Positions 1 to 7,108 of a stretch of DNA of 35,539 nucleotides are shown here, piece by piece. The stretch covers positions 1 to 35,539 of the forward strand of contig JAISRE010000046.1 in assembly GCA_031273805.1 (NCBI GenBank), given 5' to 3'. Under the pieces are notes generated by a model. That model ran no database searches. It saw nothing but the letters and a program-made list of their open reading frames with translations, and was not told the origin of the DNA. This DNA is from Synergistaceae bacterium (lineage in GTDB: Bacteria; Synergistota; Synergistia; Synergistales; Synergistaceae). A program made the position numbers and the translations under genes. Numbering within the stretch: the first letter of the stretch is position 1; every line of letters starts with the position of its first letter.

Positions 1-66
1 CCTTGGTGTGAGGACATGACACAGGGAGAAAAAACAATCAATACGCAACACGGATAGTCGCTATCT

Positions 67-75
67 TGATATAAT
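67..75 (+). promoter_or_regulatory. candidate extended -10 promoter of the first rpn gene
   Basis: The sequence TTGATATAAT contains a perfect TATAAT at 70-75 preceded by TG and one base, an extended -10 element. No good -35 is seen 16-18 nt upstream. Transcription would start near 82, giving a leader of about 45 nt before the TTG at 129. Confidence 0.4.
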
Positions 76-128
76 ACGGGAAAGGGAAGAGGCGATCATC
101 ATTCTTCTGAATATTCTACATTCAGCGA

Positions 129-1001
129 TTGGCATTAGATATGAGCGATAGACCGCATAAATGGCGCGACGTTGCGTGGAAACGAGCCATCGTTGACGGG
201 GCGAAGGACGCTATAGGGTATTTTATGCCAGACCTTGCCGCCAACATGGACACGTCGAGGGAAGTTACCGGCATAACTGGTGCAGAACTGCCAAGAGCAG
301 GTTCGGACACCGATAAAGGGATGCTAGTCTCGGATGTTTTCTTGAACATCCCTGTGATTGGCGGAGAAGACTGGGGCGTCGCGTGTCTGGCCGAACAACA
401 GGACGAGCACGACGATAACTTTGCTCTGCGGATGTTTGATTCGTATGTGCGTCTGAGAGCGCAGCGACCAGCGGGTAGAACGACAGGCTTCGCTATATAC
501 ACGGGTGATTCTAAGAATGTAAATTCTTACAGTGAATCGTGCTATGGCTTGAAGGCATCGTTAGAGTTCAGGACATTTCACCTCCCAAGCTGTAAGGTGG
601 AAGAACTGAGGGAGGACAAGCACCCTTTTGCGCGGGTGATGTACGCCGGGCGTTTGTCGCTGGAAAGCGGTGACGACGTGGCGTTGCGTGAGAGATACGC
701 ATGGGAACTCCTGAACGCGACGAGTGATCAGGAATATGATAAAAGACAAAGGAAATTTATCCTTGAGTTTGTGGGGAGGATATTCTGGCTGAACGATCCC
801 CAAATAAGCCAAAAATTGAAGGAGGCTTACAAGATGAAAACTATATCGCTGGATGAGTATGTAAGGGAAATCGACAAAGAAGAAGCCAAGATGGAAGGCA
901 AGTTTGAAGTGGCTCGTTCCATGCTGGCTGACGGACTTCCCGCTGAAACCATAAGGAAATATACCGGGTTAGACGAGGGAGATATCCTATCTTTGAGTTG
1001 A
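129..1001 (+). CDS. Rpn family PD-(D/E)XK nuclease (transposase_31/PDDEXK_2-like)
   Basis: A 290-residue protein of the Rpn (recombination-promoting nuclease) family, metal-dependent DNA endonucleases once called putative transposases. The nuclease core shows as a strand with SDVFLNIPV, then LAEQQDEHDDNFALRMFDSY, matching the family pattern D...(D/E)-x-Q followed by a conserved helix with R and Y. The C-terminal tail (about residues 236-290) is helical and charged, with the KMEGKFEVARSML motif also seen in the two rpn genes at 32-34 kb. The frame is closed upstream by a stop at 108, so the start is TTG 129 or ATG 141; neither has a clear Shine-Dalgarno. TTG is preferred because the other two rpn genes here also start with TTG. 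A strong internal start lies at 834. Stands alone upstream of nikR. Known homologues act in recombination or as toxic antiphage proteins; the role here is inferred. Confidence 0.8.
   Translation: MALDMSDRPHKWRDVAWKRAIVDGAKDAIGYFMPDLAANMDTSREVTGITGAELPRAGSDTDKGMLVSDVFLNIPVIGGEDWGVACLAEQQDEHDDNFALRMFDSYVRLRAQRPAGRTTGFAIYTGDSKNVNSYSESCYGLKASLEFRTFHLPSCKVEELREDKHPFARVMYAGRLSLESGDDVALRERYAWELLNATSDQEYDKRQRKFILEFVGRIFWLNDPQISQKLKEAYKMKTISLDEYVREIDKEEAKMEGKFEVARSMLADGLPAETIRKYTGLDEGDILSLS
834..1001 (+). CDS. putative intragenic small protein (RpnS-like antitoxin) from the 3' end of the rpn gene
   Basis: Inside the rpn gene, GGAGG at 821-825 is followed after 8 nt by an in-frame ATG at 834. This is a far better ribosome site than that of the full-length gene. 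Translation would give 55 residues beginning MKTISLDEYVREID and ending in the helical tail. In studied Rpn genes (Storz laboratory work on RpnL/RpnS) an internal start makes a small antitoxin from the same region. The two rpn genes at 32-34 kb have the same arrangement with identical spacing, so chance is unlikely. Expression and function are inference. Confidence 0.5.
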   Translation: MKTISLDEYVREIDKEEAKMEGKFEVARSMLADGLPAETIRKYTGLDEGDILSLS

Positions 1002-1186
1002 GATAATGAAAAAACAGCGGGCAGTGAGTAAAACTCCGCCCTCCGGATTAATTATTATTGCTGTTCGCCTCCCTTCATAGCAACGAATGCCACAAAACAG
1101 TCTGCAAGCGGGCTGACCGCACTCGTAAAATCGATGTAGAAATTGTTGCTTTGTGAAGATACATTTAATAAAGAGGGAGTGACGCA

Positions 1187-1597
1187 ATGACAGGTAAGCT
1201 CGTGCGTTTTGGCGTAACTGTCCCCGAGGAAATAGTCGAAGAATTTGATCGAAAGTTGCAGCAGTCTGGCAAGAAAAACCGCTCAGATGTTCTAAGACAG
1301 CTCATGCGCGGTTATATAGCCGATGAGCGCTGGAGAGACGTGGGGGGAGAGGTTTTTGGCACCATGACCATGATTTACGATCACCACTCGGCCCATACTT
1401 GCAGGGACCTCACGTCCGTTCAACACGATCACTCCGAGGTTATCCTCTGCACGACTCACGTACATGTGGCGCACGACAAATGCATGGAGTGCGTCATCCT
1501 TCGCGGAGAATCTCAAAAAATCAAAACGTTTGTGGATACGCTCAGGAAGATCAAGGGAGTGAAGGACATCGGATTCGTTATTTCGTCAGGGTTGTAA
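1187..1597 (+). CDS. nikR: nickel-responsive transcriptional regulator NikR
   Basis: A 136-residue ribbon-helix-helix regulator that represses nickel uptake when Ni(II) is bound. Residues 4-45 form the DNA-binding ribbon-helix-helix (LVRFGVTVPEEIVEEFD, then a helix with NRSDVLRQLMRGYI). The C-terminal ACT-like metal domain keeps the nickel ligands: His80 in the QHDH motif, His91 and His93 in THVHV, and Cys99, with the same spacing (11, 2 and 6 residues) as E. coli His76, His87, His89 and Cys95. Length is normal for the family. The ATG is preceded by GAGGGAG at good distance. The gene is convergent with the nik transporter operon it presumably controls; a candidate operator lies at the nikA promoter. 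Confidence 0.95.
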   Translation: MTGKLVRFGVTVPEEIVEEFDRKLQQSGKKNRSDVLRQLMRGYIADERWRDVGGEVFGTMTMIYDHHSAHTCRDLTSVQHDHSEVILCTTHVHVAHDKCMECVILRGESQKIKTFVDTLRKIKGVKDIGFVISSGL

Positions 1598-1632
1598 GCC
1601 GGGCGCAGGTTTTCGGCGCGCCCGGCTTTTTT
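1598..1632 (+). terminator. rho-independent terminator of nikR
   Basis: A perfect 9-bp stem, GCCGGGCGC (1598-1606) with GCGCCCGGC (1618-1626), is followed at once by six T. It starts right after the nikR stop codon and lies 5 bp from the end of convergent nikE. The T tract serves the plus strand only. Confidence 0.9.
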
Positions 1633-1637
1633 AGTGA

Positions 1638-2432
1638 CTATAGCGGTTCCGGAGGCAGTACGGCGCCAGCGAGGCTTCGCAGGGCGGGGTCGCTGACGGC
1701 GCCGCTCGTCTCGAGTTCAGACAGGTCATCCGCGTAAAAGCTGATACGACCGCCTTCCATGACTGCTATGGAGTCGGACACCTTTAGCAAGACGCGCATA
1801 TCGTGAGAGATAAAGAGGAATGTCGTCCCCGTAGAGCGCTTAAGCTCCATCAGCAACTCGAGTACGAGGCTCTGGTTGAGCATATCGAGCGCGCTCACGG
1901 CTTCATCGAACAGTATGAACTCCGGGGAGAGCGCAAGCGCCCTTGCTATGCACACCCTCTGAAGCTCTCCGCCGCTGAACTGGTGCGGCAACTTGTCCAT
2001 GTCGGTCTCCGACAACCCGACTTTTTTCAATAGCCCGGCGGCCCTCACGCGCAGTTCTGGGATTGAAATTTTTTCAAAATTCATAAGAGGTTCACCGATG
2101 ATCTTCCAGGCTTGAAACCTTGGATTTACCGCGCCGTGAGAGTTTTGAAAGACGACCTGGCTGTTTCTCCTGAATTCACGCCGCTCGGCGCCTTTTAACT
2201 CTCTCAGGTCGCGTCCCTTATAGAGGACATGCCCCTCGTCCGGCTGCTCAAGCCCGAGGATCAGCCGTCCTGTAGTGCTCTTTCCGCAACCGCTCGCCCC
2301 CAGCAGTCCACGACAGCCGCCTGACATGATTTTGAGGTCCAGACCGTTCAGCCCGCCTATCCGTCTGCGGATCCCCAGGAGTCCTCCCTGACGATAGCTC
2401 TTTTGAACGCCTTTAAGCTCTATGAAGCTCAT
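1638..2432 (-). CDS. nikE: nickel ABC transporter ATP-binding protein NikE
   Basis: A 264-residue ABC ATPase of the peptide/nickel transporter family and the last gene of the operon. Visible motifs are Walker A GASGCGKST (45-53), Q-loop Gln96, signature FSGGELQRV (152-160), Walker B FILFDE (172-177) followed by the D-loop SALD, and switch His210 in FISHD. It lacks the long zinc-binding tail of OppF-type ATPases. Its ATG overlaps the nikD stop by four bases (ATGA), implying translational coupling. It should pair with NikD on the cytoplasmic face of NikB-NikC and power nickel import. Confidence 0.88.
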   Translation of the reverse strand: MSFIELKGVQKSYRQGGLLGIRRRIGGLNGLDLKIMSGGCRGLLGASGCGKSTTGRLILGLEQPDEGHVLYKGRDLRELKGAERREFRRNSQVVFQNSHGAVNPRFQAWKIIGEPLMNFEKISIPELRVRAAGLLKKVGLSETDMDKLPHQFSGGELQRVCIARALALSPEFILFDEAVSALDMLNQSLVLELLMELKRSTGTTFLFISHDMRVLLKVSDSIAVMEGGRISFYADDLSELETSGAVSDPALRSLAGAVLPPEPL

Positions 2433-3259
2433 GACGTCGCCTCCGCAACGAGATTGGAGGTGATTTTGAGGAATCGATCCGTATAAAGCCCTCTGTGCAG
2501 TTCAAGAAGCCTTTTTGCATATAGTGTCTGCGGAGTTTTAAAAAATTCCCTCGTTCGCCCGTACTCCACAAGTTCGCCATCCTTCATCAGCACGATCTCG
2601 TCTGCCATGCTTGCGGCCACGCTCAGGTCGTGGGTTATGATGAGCAGCGCCAGATGCCTTTTCGCGCAATGCTCCTTAAGGAGCTTCAGTATCCTGGACT
2701 GCGACATAACATCCAGGTCAGACGTCGCTTCGTCAGCGATTACGAGAGGCGGAGACTGTATAAGCGCCAGGGCGAGCATGACCCTTTGTAGCATGCCGCC
2801 GCTCATCTGAAATGGGTATAGCTCCAGCGTCGCTTTTGGATCCGCAAAGCCGACTTCATCGAGCGCCACTTCGGCCTTCTCCCTGATCGCGCGCCTCTCC
2901 ATGTCAGCGTGGGAGGCCAGAGTCTCCCTGAAGTGCTGAAAGATGTTAAGAATTGGGTCGAACGAGCTCATGGGGTTTTGCATGACTACGGCAACCTTCT
3001 TGTTCCGAATTTGCCTGTATTGCTCCGGCGAAAGCTCGTCTACGTCCTGACCGTCCACAACTATACGTCCCCCGGTTCGATACATGCCCTCTGGCAAAAG
3101 TCCCATAACCGCCATGGTCGTCATGGTTTTGCCGGAGCCACTCTCCCCAACCAGCGCCACAGTCGCGCCGCCCGGCACGGTGAGGGAGACGTTCCGGATT
3201 ATATGTCTGTGCCCGAGGATTACCCGCAGATGTTCAACCTCCAGGGCGATGCAGCTCAT
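2429..3259 (-). CDS. nikD: nickel ABC transporter ATP-binding protein NikD
   Basis: A 276-residue ABC ATPase. Motifs are Walker A GESGSGKT (38-45), Q-loop Gln94, signature MSGGMLQRV (152-160; the usual LSGGQ is altered), Walker B LVIADE (172-177) and switch His210 in IITHD. The frame stays open 58 codons upstream, but the start MSCIALEVEHLRV at 3259 is chosen: its ATG shares one base with the nikC stop (TGATG), the spacing used in this operon, and GGAAAGGA lies upstream. Partner of NikE. Confidence 0.88.
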   Translation of the reverse strand: MSCIALEVEHLRVILGHRHIIRNVSLTVPGGATVALVGESGSGKTMTTMAVMGLLPEGMYRTGGRIVVDGQDVDELSPEQYRQIRNKKVAVVMQNPMSSFDPILNIFQHFRETLASHADMERRAIREKAEVALDEVGFADPKATLELYPFQMSGGMLQRVMLALALIQSPPLVIADEATSDLDVMSQSRILKLLKEHCAKRHLALLIITHDLSVAASMADEIVLMKDGELVEYGRTREFFKTPQTLYAKRLLELHRGLYTDRFLKITSNLVAEATS

Positions 3260-4227
3260 CAGCAGCAACCGTCCTTTCCAGCGTCGGACAGAGATGGATC
3301 CAGCATGTCGCGCAGGGCGTCGCCGGGGATATTGAAAGCGAGCACGGTAAGGAATATCATGACCCCCGGTATGATGGCGAGCTCCGGATTGCTCCATATC
3401 TGCTGCCGGGCGTCGTTTATCATGCAGCCCCACTCCGGCGTCGGCGGTTGAATCCCGAGTCCAAGGAATGAGAGGCCGGATACGTGCAGCATCATGTGCC
3501 CAAGGTCCAGAGTCGCCAGGATTGTGAGCTGTGACAGGACTGGAAGCGCTATATGGCGCAGAAATATACTGATATGGCTCCCGCCCGCCACCCTTGCGGC
3601 AAGGATATAATCGCTGTTTCGCAGATTCAGCACCATGCTGCGTATTATCCTGGCGTACCAGGCCCAGTGCGTTATGACTATAGCCAGCACCACGTTAGTC
3701 ATCCCGGTTCCGAACATCCCTATGAGGAATAGAGCGAGTATGAAGGTCGGAAACGTCATAAAGGCCTCGCATACGCGCATAATTACGGCGTCCGTCTTGC
3801 CTCCTATGTAGCCTGAAAGCGATCCGACCGTGAAACCGACGGCCATTATGAGCACTGCTATCAGGCCAACGGACCCCAGCGAAATCCGAGATCCCCATAT
3901 CAGGCGCGAGAGTATGTCCCGTCCGAGGTGATCAGTGCCGAGGATATGTTCCGCGCTGGCCGGCGCGAGACGGTTTTCCAGGCTCTGTTCTACGGGGTCG
4001 TACGGCGAGATCCAGGGAGCGAATACAGCCATGATCAGGAGCGCTGTCAAAACGAACGCCGACAGCCCCAGCGCCGCTTTCTGTCCTGAGACAGCCGGCC
4101 TGAATGTCTTTTTATCCGTATCGGAGGGACGGCTTTTCCGCGTATTCTTGGCGTGATTATGACAGCAGGCGCCGTCATGACTGTGGCCGTGAGCGTGGCC
4201 GTCCCCATGAGCGTTCATGTCAGCCAT
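3259..4227 (-). CDS. nikC: nickel ABC transporter permease NikC with His-rich N-terminal extension
   Basis: A 322-residue inner-membrane permease of the OppC/NikC type. The hydrophobic core begins near residue 50 with a transmembrane segment ending in the family motif PWISPYDP, then LGTDHLGRDILSR. The cytoplasmic coupling (EAA) loop is ARVAGGSHISIFLRHIALP, followed by GLSFLGLGIQPPTPEWG, typical of the C subunit. Unusual is the first 25 residues, with seven His and two adjacent Cys (HGDGHAHGHSHDGACCHNH), absent from typical permeases of the family. The start at 4227 is supported by GAGGAGG 9 nt upstream, inside the end of nikB. A cytoplasmic metal-binding role for the extension is inferred. 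Confidence 0.9.
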   Translation of the reverse strand: MADMNAHGDGHAHGHSHDGACCHNHAKNTRKSRPSDTDKKTFRPAVSGQKAALGLSAFVLTALLIMAVFAPWISPYDPVEQSLENRLAPASAEHILGTDHLGRDILSRLIWGSRISLGSVGLIAVLIMAVGFTVGSLSGYIGGKTDAVIMRVCEAFMTFPTFILALFLIGMFGTGMTNVVLAIVITHWAWYARIIRSMVLNLRNSDYILAARVAGGSHISIFLRHIALPVLSQLTILATLDLGHMMLHVSGLSFLGLGIQPPTPEWGCMINDARQQIWSNPELAIIPGVMIFLTVLAFNIPGDALRDMLDPSLSDAGKDGCC

Positions 4228-5167
4228 TGCTGCTTGCCTCCTCGAGTCTGATGCGGGGATCCAGAGCCGCGTACAGGATGTCCGTAAACAGGTTGCAGAG
4301 GACGAATATCACCGTCATCATGAGAATGAAACACTGCATCACAGGAAAGTCCCGGTTATTTATCGCGGCCACCGCGTATCTGCCAACCCCCGGCCAGGCG
4401 AAAATAACCTCTGCCACCACCGCGCCGCCTAAAACCTCCCCGACATGCATTCCAAGGGCGGTTACAACCGGGATGAGGGAGTTCTTCAACACATGACTGC
4501 GCGTGATATAGCTCTCCTTGACGCCCCTGAGCCGCGCGTAAAGGATATGCCGCGAGTGCATCTGTTCCAGCATGTTGCCGCGTATCAAACGCATATTGAT
4601 GCAGGTGGACATCAGCGCCACCGAGACGGCCGGCATGATCACGTGCCTGAGCCCGCCCATGCCCATCGTGGGGAGCCAGCCAAGTTTGACCCCGAAGACG
4701 ATGATCATGATGAACGCCAGCCAAAAACTTGGCGTGGATACGCCTATATAAGCCAGCACACGGCTGAAGTGATCCGGCCAGCGCCCCTTGTACTTTGCCG
4801 CCATAATGCCGAGCGGCAGGCTGAATACTATCGTTATCAGCATCGAGACGCCGGCGAGATACAGCGTATTGGGCAGGTAATGGAGGAGATGCTTGGTTAC
4901 AGGCGCCTTCGTGGTGAATGATATGCCGAAGTCGAGGCGGAGGGCGTGGCTGAGCCACTCGAAATATTGGACGACAAGCGGCCTGTTCAGCCCAAGCTCC
5001 GCTCTGGCGTTTGCCAGAGCCTCATCAGTAGGAGGAATGTTTGACAGCCTCAGATAGCTCATGGCCGGGTCGTTGGGGCCAAGATGCAGTATCAGGAATA
5101 CCACCACCGAGACAATAAGAAGCAATGGGATCATGGACAATAGGCGTTTTACGATAAATTTCAGCAT
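4220..5167 (-). CDS. nikB: nickel ABC transporter permease NikB
   Basis: A 315-residue inner-membrane permease of the OppB/DppB/NikB type. It starts with the family's first transmembrane helix (FIVKRLLSMIPLLLIVSVVVF), followed by LGPNDPA and a periplasmic segment with LGLNRPLVVQYFEW. The EAA coupling loop is YARLRGVKESYITRSHVLKN, then LIPVVTALGMHVGEVLGGAV and the FAWPGVGRYAV motif. The ATG at 5167 shares a base with the nikA stop (TGATG); a GTG three bases upstream (5170) is the alternative. Forms the channel with NikC. Confidence 0.92.
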   Translation of the reverse strand: MLKFIVKRLLSMIPLLLIVSVVVFLILHLGPNDPAMSYLRLSNIPPTDEALANARAELGLNRPLVVQYFEWLSHALRLDFGISFTTKAPVTKHLLHYLPNTLYLAGVSMLITIVFSLPLGIMAAKYKGRWPDHFSRVLAYIGVSTPSFWLAFIMIIVFGVKLGWLPTMGMGGLRHVIMPAVSVALMSTCINMRLIRGNMLEQMHSRHILYARLRGVKESYITRSHVLKNSLIPVVTALGMHVGEVLGGAVVAEVIFAWPGVGRYAVAAINNRDFPVMQCFILMMTVIFVLCNLFTDILYAALDPRIRLEEASSNG

Positions 5168-6747
5168 CACTCTATGGTTATCTTTTCAAAAGGTATATCT
5201 GTGCCGCCCGCGCCGAACCCGACATTTTTAAGATGATCAGGCCGGTATACCTCAAAAAAAACGCTGTAAAAGATCGGCAGATAAACCGCCTGTTCGTGCA
5301 GCGTGGTCAATATCTCACGATAGAGTCTCTCCCTCTCTTTTTTGTCCACGGCAGACATCACCTCGTGGATTTTCGCGTCTATCTCTGCTTTCATCGGAAG
5401 CCCTATCTGAGCCATGTAGTCCGCGTGTGACGGCAGCAGCATGGAGGATACCATAGCGTGCGGTTCGAAGGGAGGACCCCATGTAGGGCTCAATATCATT
5501 CCGAAGTCGCCTCCCTTTTGCCTGCTGTAGAAAGAATCAGCCTCCTCTCCCAACAGGTTCAGTTTTATGCCGGCGGCGGCGGCCTGTGCCTGCATGACCT
5601 CCGCTATGGATTTATGTGCGGCGTTGTTGCCGACGAAACAGAAGTCTATCGCGAGAGGCTGACCGTCCTTCTCCCGGAATTTCTTCCCCTGCGGGATCTT
5701 CCATCCTGCCTTATCGAGAATATCCGCCGCACGGTTGAGGTCGAATGGATAGGGCTCGAGTTTCAGGTCGCAATACGGCACAATCGGCGAAAAATAAGTA
5801 TCGGCCTGAGGGTGAGTGTTGAGCGTAATTCCTCGGACGATAGAACCTTTATCCGTTACATATTGCAGAGCCTGCCTTACCGCGAGTTCCTTGGTCGGGC
5901 CGACCGCGCTGTTAAGCGCAACTGCCATGGTTCCCATCGGACCTGAGATTTTTGCCTCGACGCCGGGGGTCTTTCTCAGCCGGTCGAAAGCGTCGAAGTT
6001 GATCTGCCCCTCTCCATAAATAAAGTCGATCTCCTTGCTTTCAAAGGCGATGGCCCGGCTGACCGGATCCGGGATAACTTTGACAAGCACATTCGCAGGA
6101 TTCGGCTTCCCTCCCCAGTAATTTTCGTTTCTCTCGAAGAGGTCATACTCTCCCAATTCTGTTTTCACGAGCTTCCACGGCCCGGTTCCCACAGGGGCCT
6201 TTATGCCCTTTGACGTGTCGCCGTCCTCAGGGAAGGACGCTGGGCTCAGCATCCTGAACGGCCTTGGAAGGGAGAGGTCCTCCAGGCAGGGATAATACGG
6301 AGACTTTAGAACCAGCTTGAACTCAAATGGAGATACGGCCTCGAATCGATCGATCTTGTCTATTATTCCCATCCAGTTGTGGCGGGATTCATTGTTCATG
6401 ATTGTCCTGAAATTTTTGACTACCGCGTCGGCGTTGAATGCCTGGCCGTCGGTAAAGGTCACGTCTTTTCTAAGGAAGAAAACATATGTAAGTCCGTCCT
6501 CCGATATGCTCCACCGTTCGGCAAGACCCGGCCCGATGCCTCCATCCTCCTGTAATTTGACCAGGGGGTCGTAAACCATCTCCTGGGCAAACATCTGGCT
6601 GGGCGAGTACATATGCGGGTTGAGAGGACCTACGTTGGTCATATGCGAGTAAACTACCGTATCATGCGGCGAATAATCGACGGCAGCAGCCGGACCGCAG
6701 ACCCCGAGGAACATCGCTGAAAGCAGAACGCACAGTAACTGTTTCAT
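5167..6747 (-). CDS. nikA: nickel ABC transporter periplasmic substrate-binding protein NikA
   Basis: A 526-residue extracytoplasmic solute-binding protein (SBP_bac_5). A signal peptide (MKQLLCVLLSAMFLG, cleavage likely after PAAA) exports it. It closely follows E. coli NikA as I recall it: NVGPLNPHMYSPSQMFAQEM, LPRPFRMLSP, GTGPWKL, FERNENYWGGKP and WGPPFEPHAMVSSM. The Arg of LPRPFR and the His of EPHA match the NikA residues that hold nickel through a small chelator, which favours nickel over peptide specificity. The ATG at 6747 is chosen over an upstream TTG (6759) because AGGAGG lies 12 nt before the ATG and abuts the TTG. First gene of nikABCDE. Confidence 0.93.
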   Translation of the reverse strand: MKQLLCVLLSAMFLGVCGPAAAVDYSPHDTVVYSHMTNVGPLNPHMYSPSQMFAQEMVYDPLVKLQEDGGIGPGLAERWSISEDGLTYVFFLRKDVTFTDGQAFNADAVVKNFRTIMNNESRHNWMGIIDKIDRFEAVSPFEFKLVLKSPYYPCLEDLSLPRPFRMLSPASFPEDGDTSKGIKAPVGTGPWKLVKTELGEYDLFERNENYWGGKPNPANVLVKVIPDPVSRAIAFESKEIDFIYGEGQINFDAFDRLRKTPGVEAKISGPMGTMAVALNSAVGPTKELAVRQALQYVTDKGSIVRGITLNTHPQADTYFSPIVPYCDLKLEPYPFDLNRAADILDKAGWKIPQGKKFREKDGQPLAIDFCFVGNNAAHKSIAEVMQAQAAAAGIKLNLLGEEADSFYSRQKGGDFGMILSPTWGPPFEPHAMVSSMLLPSHADYMAQIGLPMKAEIDAKIHEVMSAVDKKERERLYREILTTLHEQAVYLPIFYSVFFEVYRPDHLKNVGFGAGGTDIPFEKITIE

Positions 6748-6871
6748 TAAAATCACCAACCTCCTGACAAGTTATAAGCTCACAGAATCTATAAAACGCA
6801 CACCCGACAGTTGAGTTGTTTTACATTTGCCACCTCCCTCGATGCATGTCTTGAGCGCATGTCGCCAAAAT

Positions 6872-6902
6872 ATTGTAGCACATTTTCAAAAAAACGTAAC
6901 AC
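6872..6902 (-). promoter_or_regulatory. nikA promoter with candidate NikR operator
   Basis: Read on the minus strand, GTGTTAC (6902-6896), 14 nt, then GTGCTAC (6881-6875). The first half-site matches the GTGTTAC half-site I recall for NikR outside enterobacteria. An extended -10 TGCTACAAT (6880-6872) overlaps the second half-site, and a weak -35 TTACGT (6899-6894, spacer 16) overlaps the first. Binding would block RNA polymerase. The half-sites are direct repeats rather than the usual inverted repeat. Start of transcription would be near 6865, leaving a leader of about 120 nt. Confidence 0.45.
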
Positions 6903-6917
6903 TAAATGAAATCGCGC

Positions 6918-6978
6918 AGCGAATCAGGCGCCTTGACACTCCAGAACTACAACATGTGACAAAGTTATAGTCATATTT
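6918..6978 (+). repeat. dispersed repeat, copy A
   Basis: Positions 6918-6963 match 8713-8758 with a single mismatch (agcgaatc-ggcgccttgacactcc and on to gtgacaaa), and the match continues through tagtcatattt after a 4-base gap. A third, more diverged copy lies at 18319-18376. Copy A sits between nikA and the divergent traX-like gene. Confidence 0.85.
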
Positions 6979-7050
6979 TATAATCGGCGGTAATAGCTTA
7001 ATTTAACCAATATTAGAGTTGTTAAATGACCTATTTTCATTAATATCGAC

Positions 7051-7077
7051 TTGTAATAGGCGTATTTCTGCTATAAT
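7051..7077 (+). promoter_or_regulatory. candidate promoter of the traX-like gene
   Basis: TTGTAA at 7051-7056 and a perfect TATAAT at 7072-7077, extended by TGC (7069-7071). The 15-nt spacer is short, which the extended -10 may offset. A strong Shine-Dalgarno follows at 7096-7101. Confidence 0.55.
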
Positions 7078-7108
7078 ACGCGCAGTAAAATTATTTGGAG
7101 GCAATCAA

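Noticed and set aside
1-57. A frame open from the window edge, ending TAG at 55-57
   Set aside because: Only 18 codons with no recognisable motif; it could be the end of an upstream gene but cannot be supported.
1638-6747. Dipeptide/oligopeptide (Dpp/Opp) transporter instead of nickel
   Set aside because: NikA-specific segments and residues, the His-rich NikC and the adjacent nikR favour nickel.
6748-6902. NiCo riboswitch before nikA
   Set aside because: No conserved multi-helix junction was recognised, and NikR with its candidate operator accounts for regulation.
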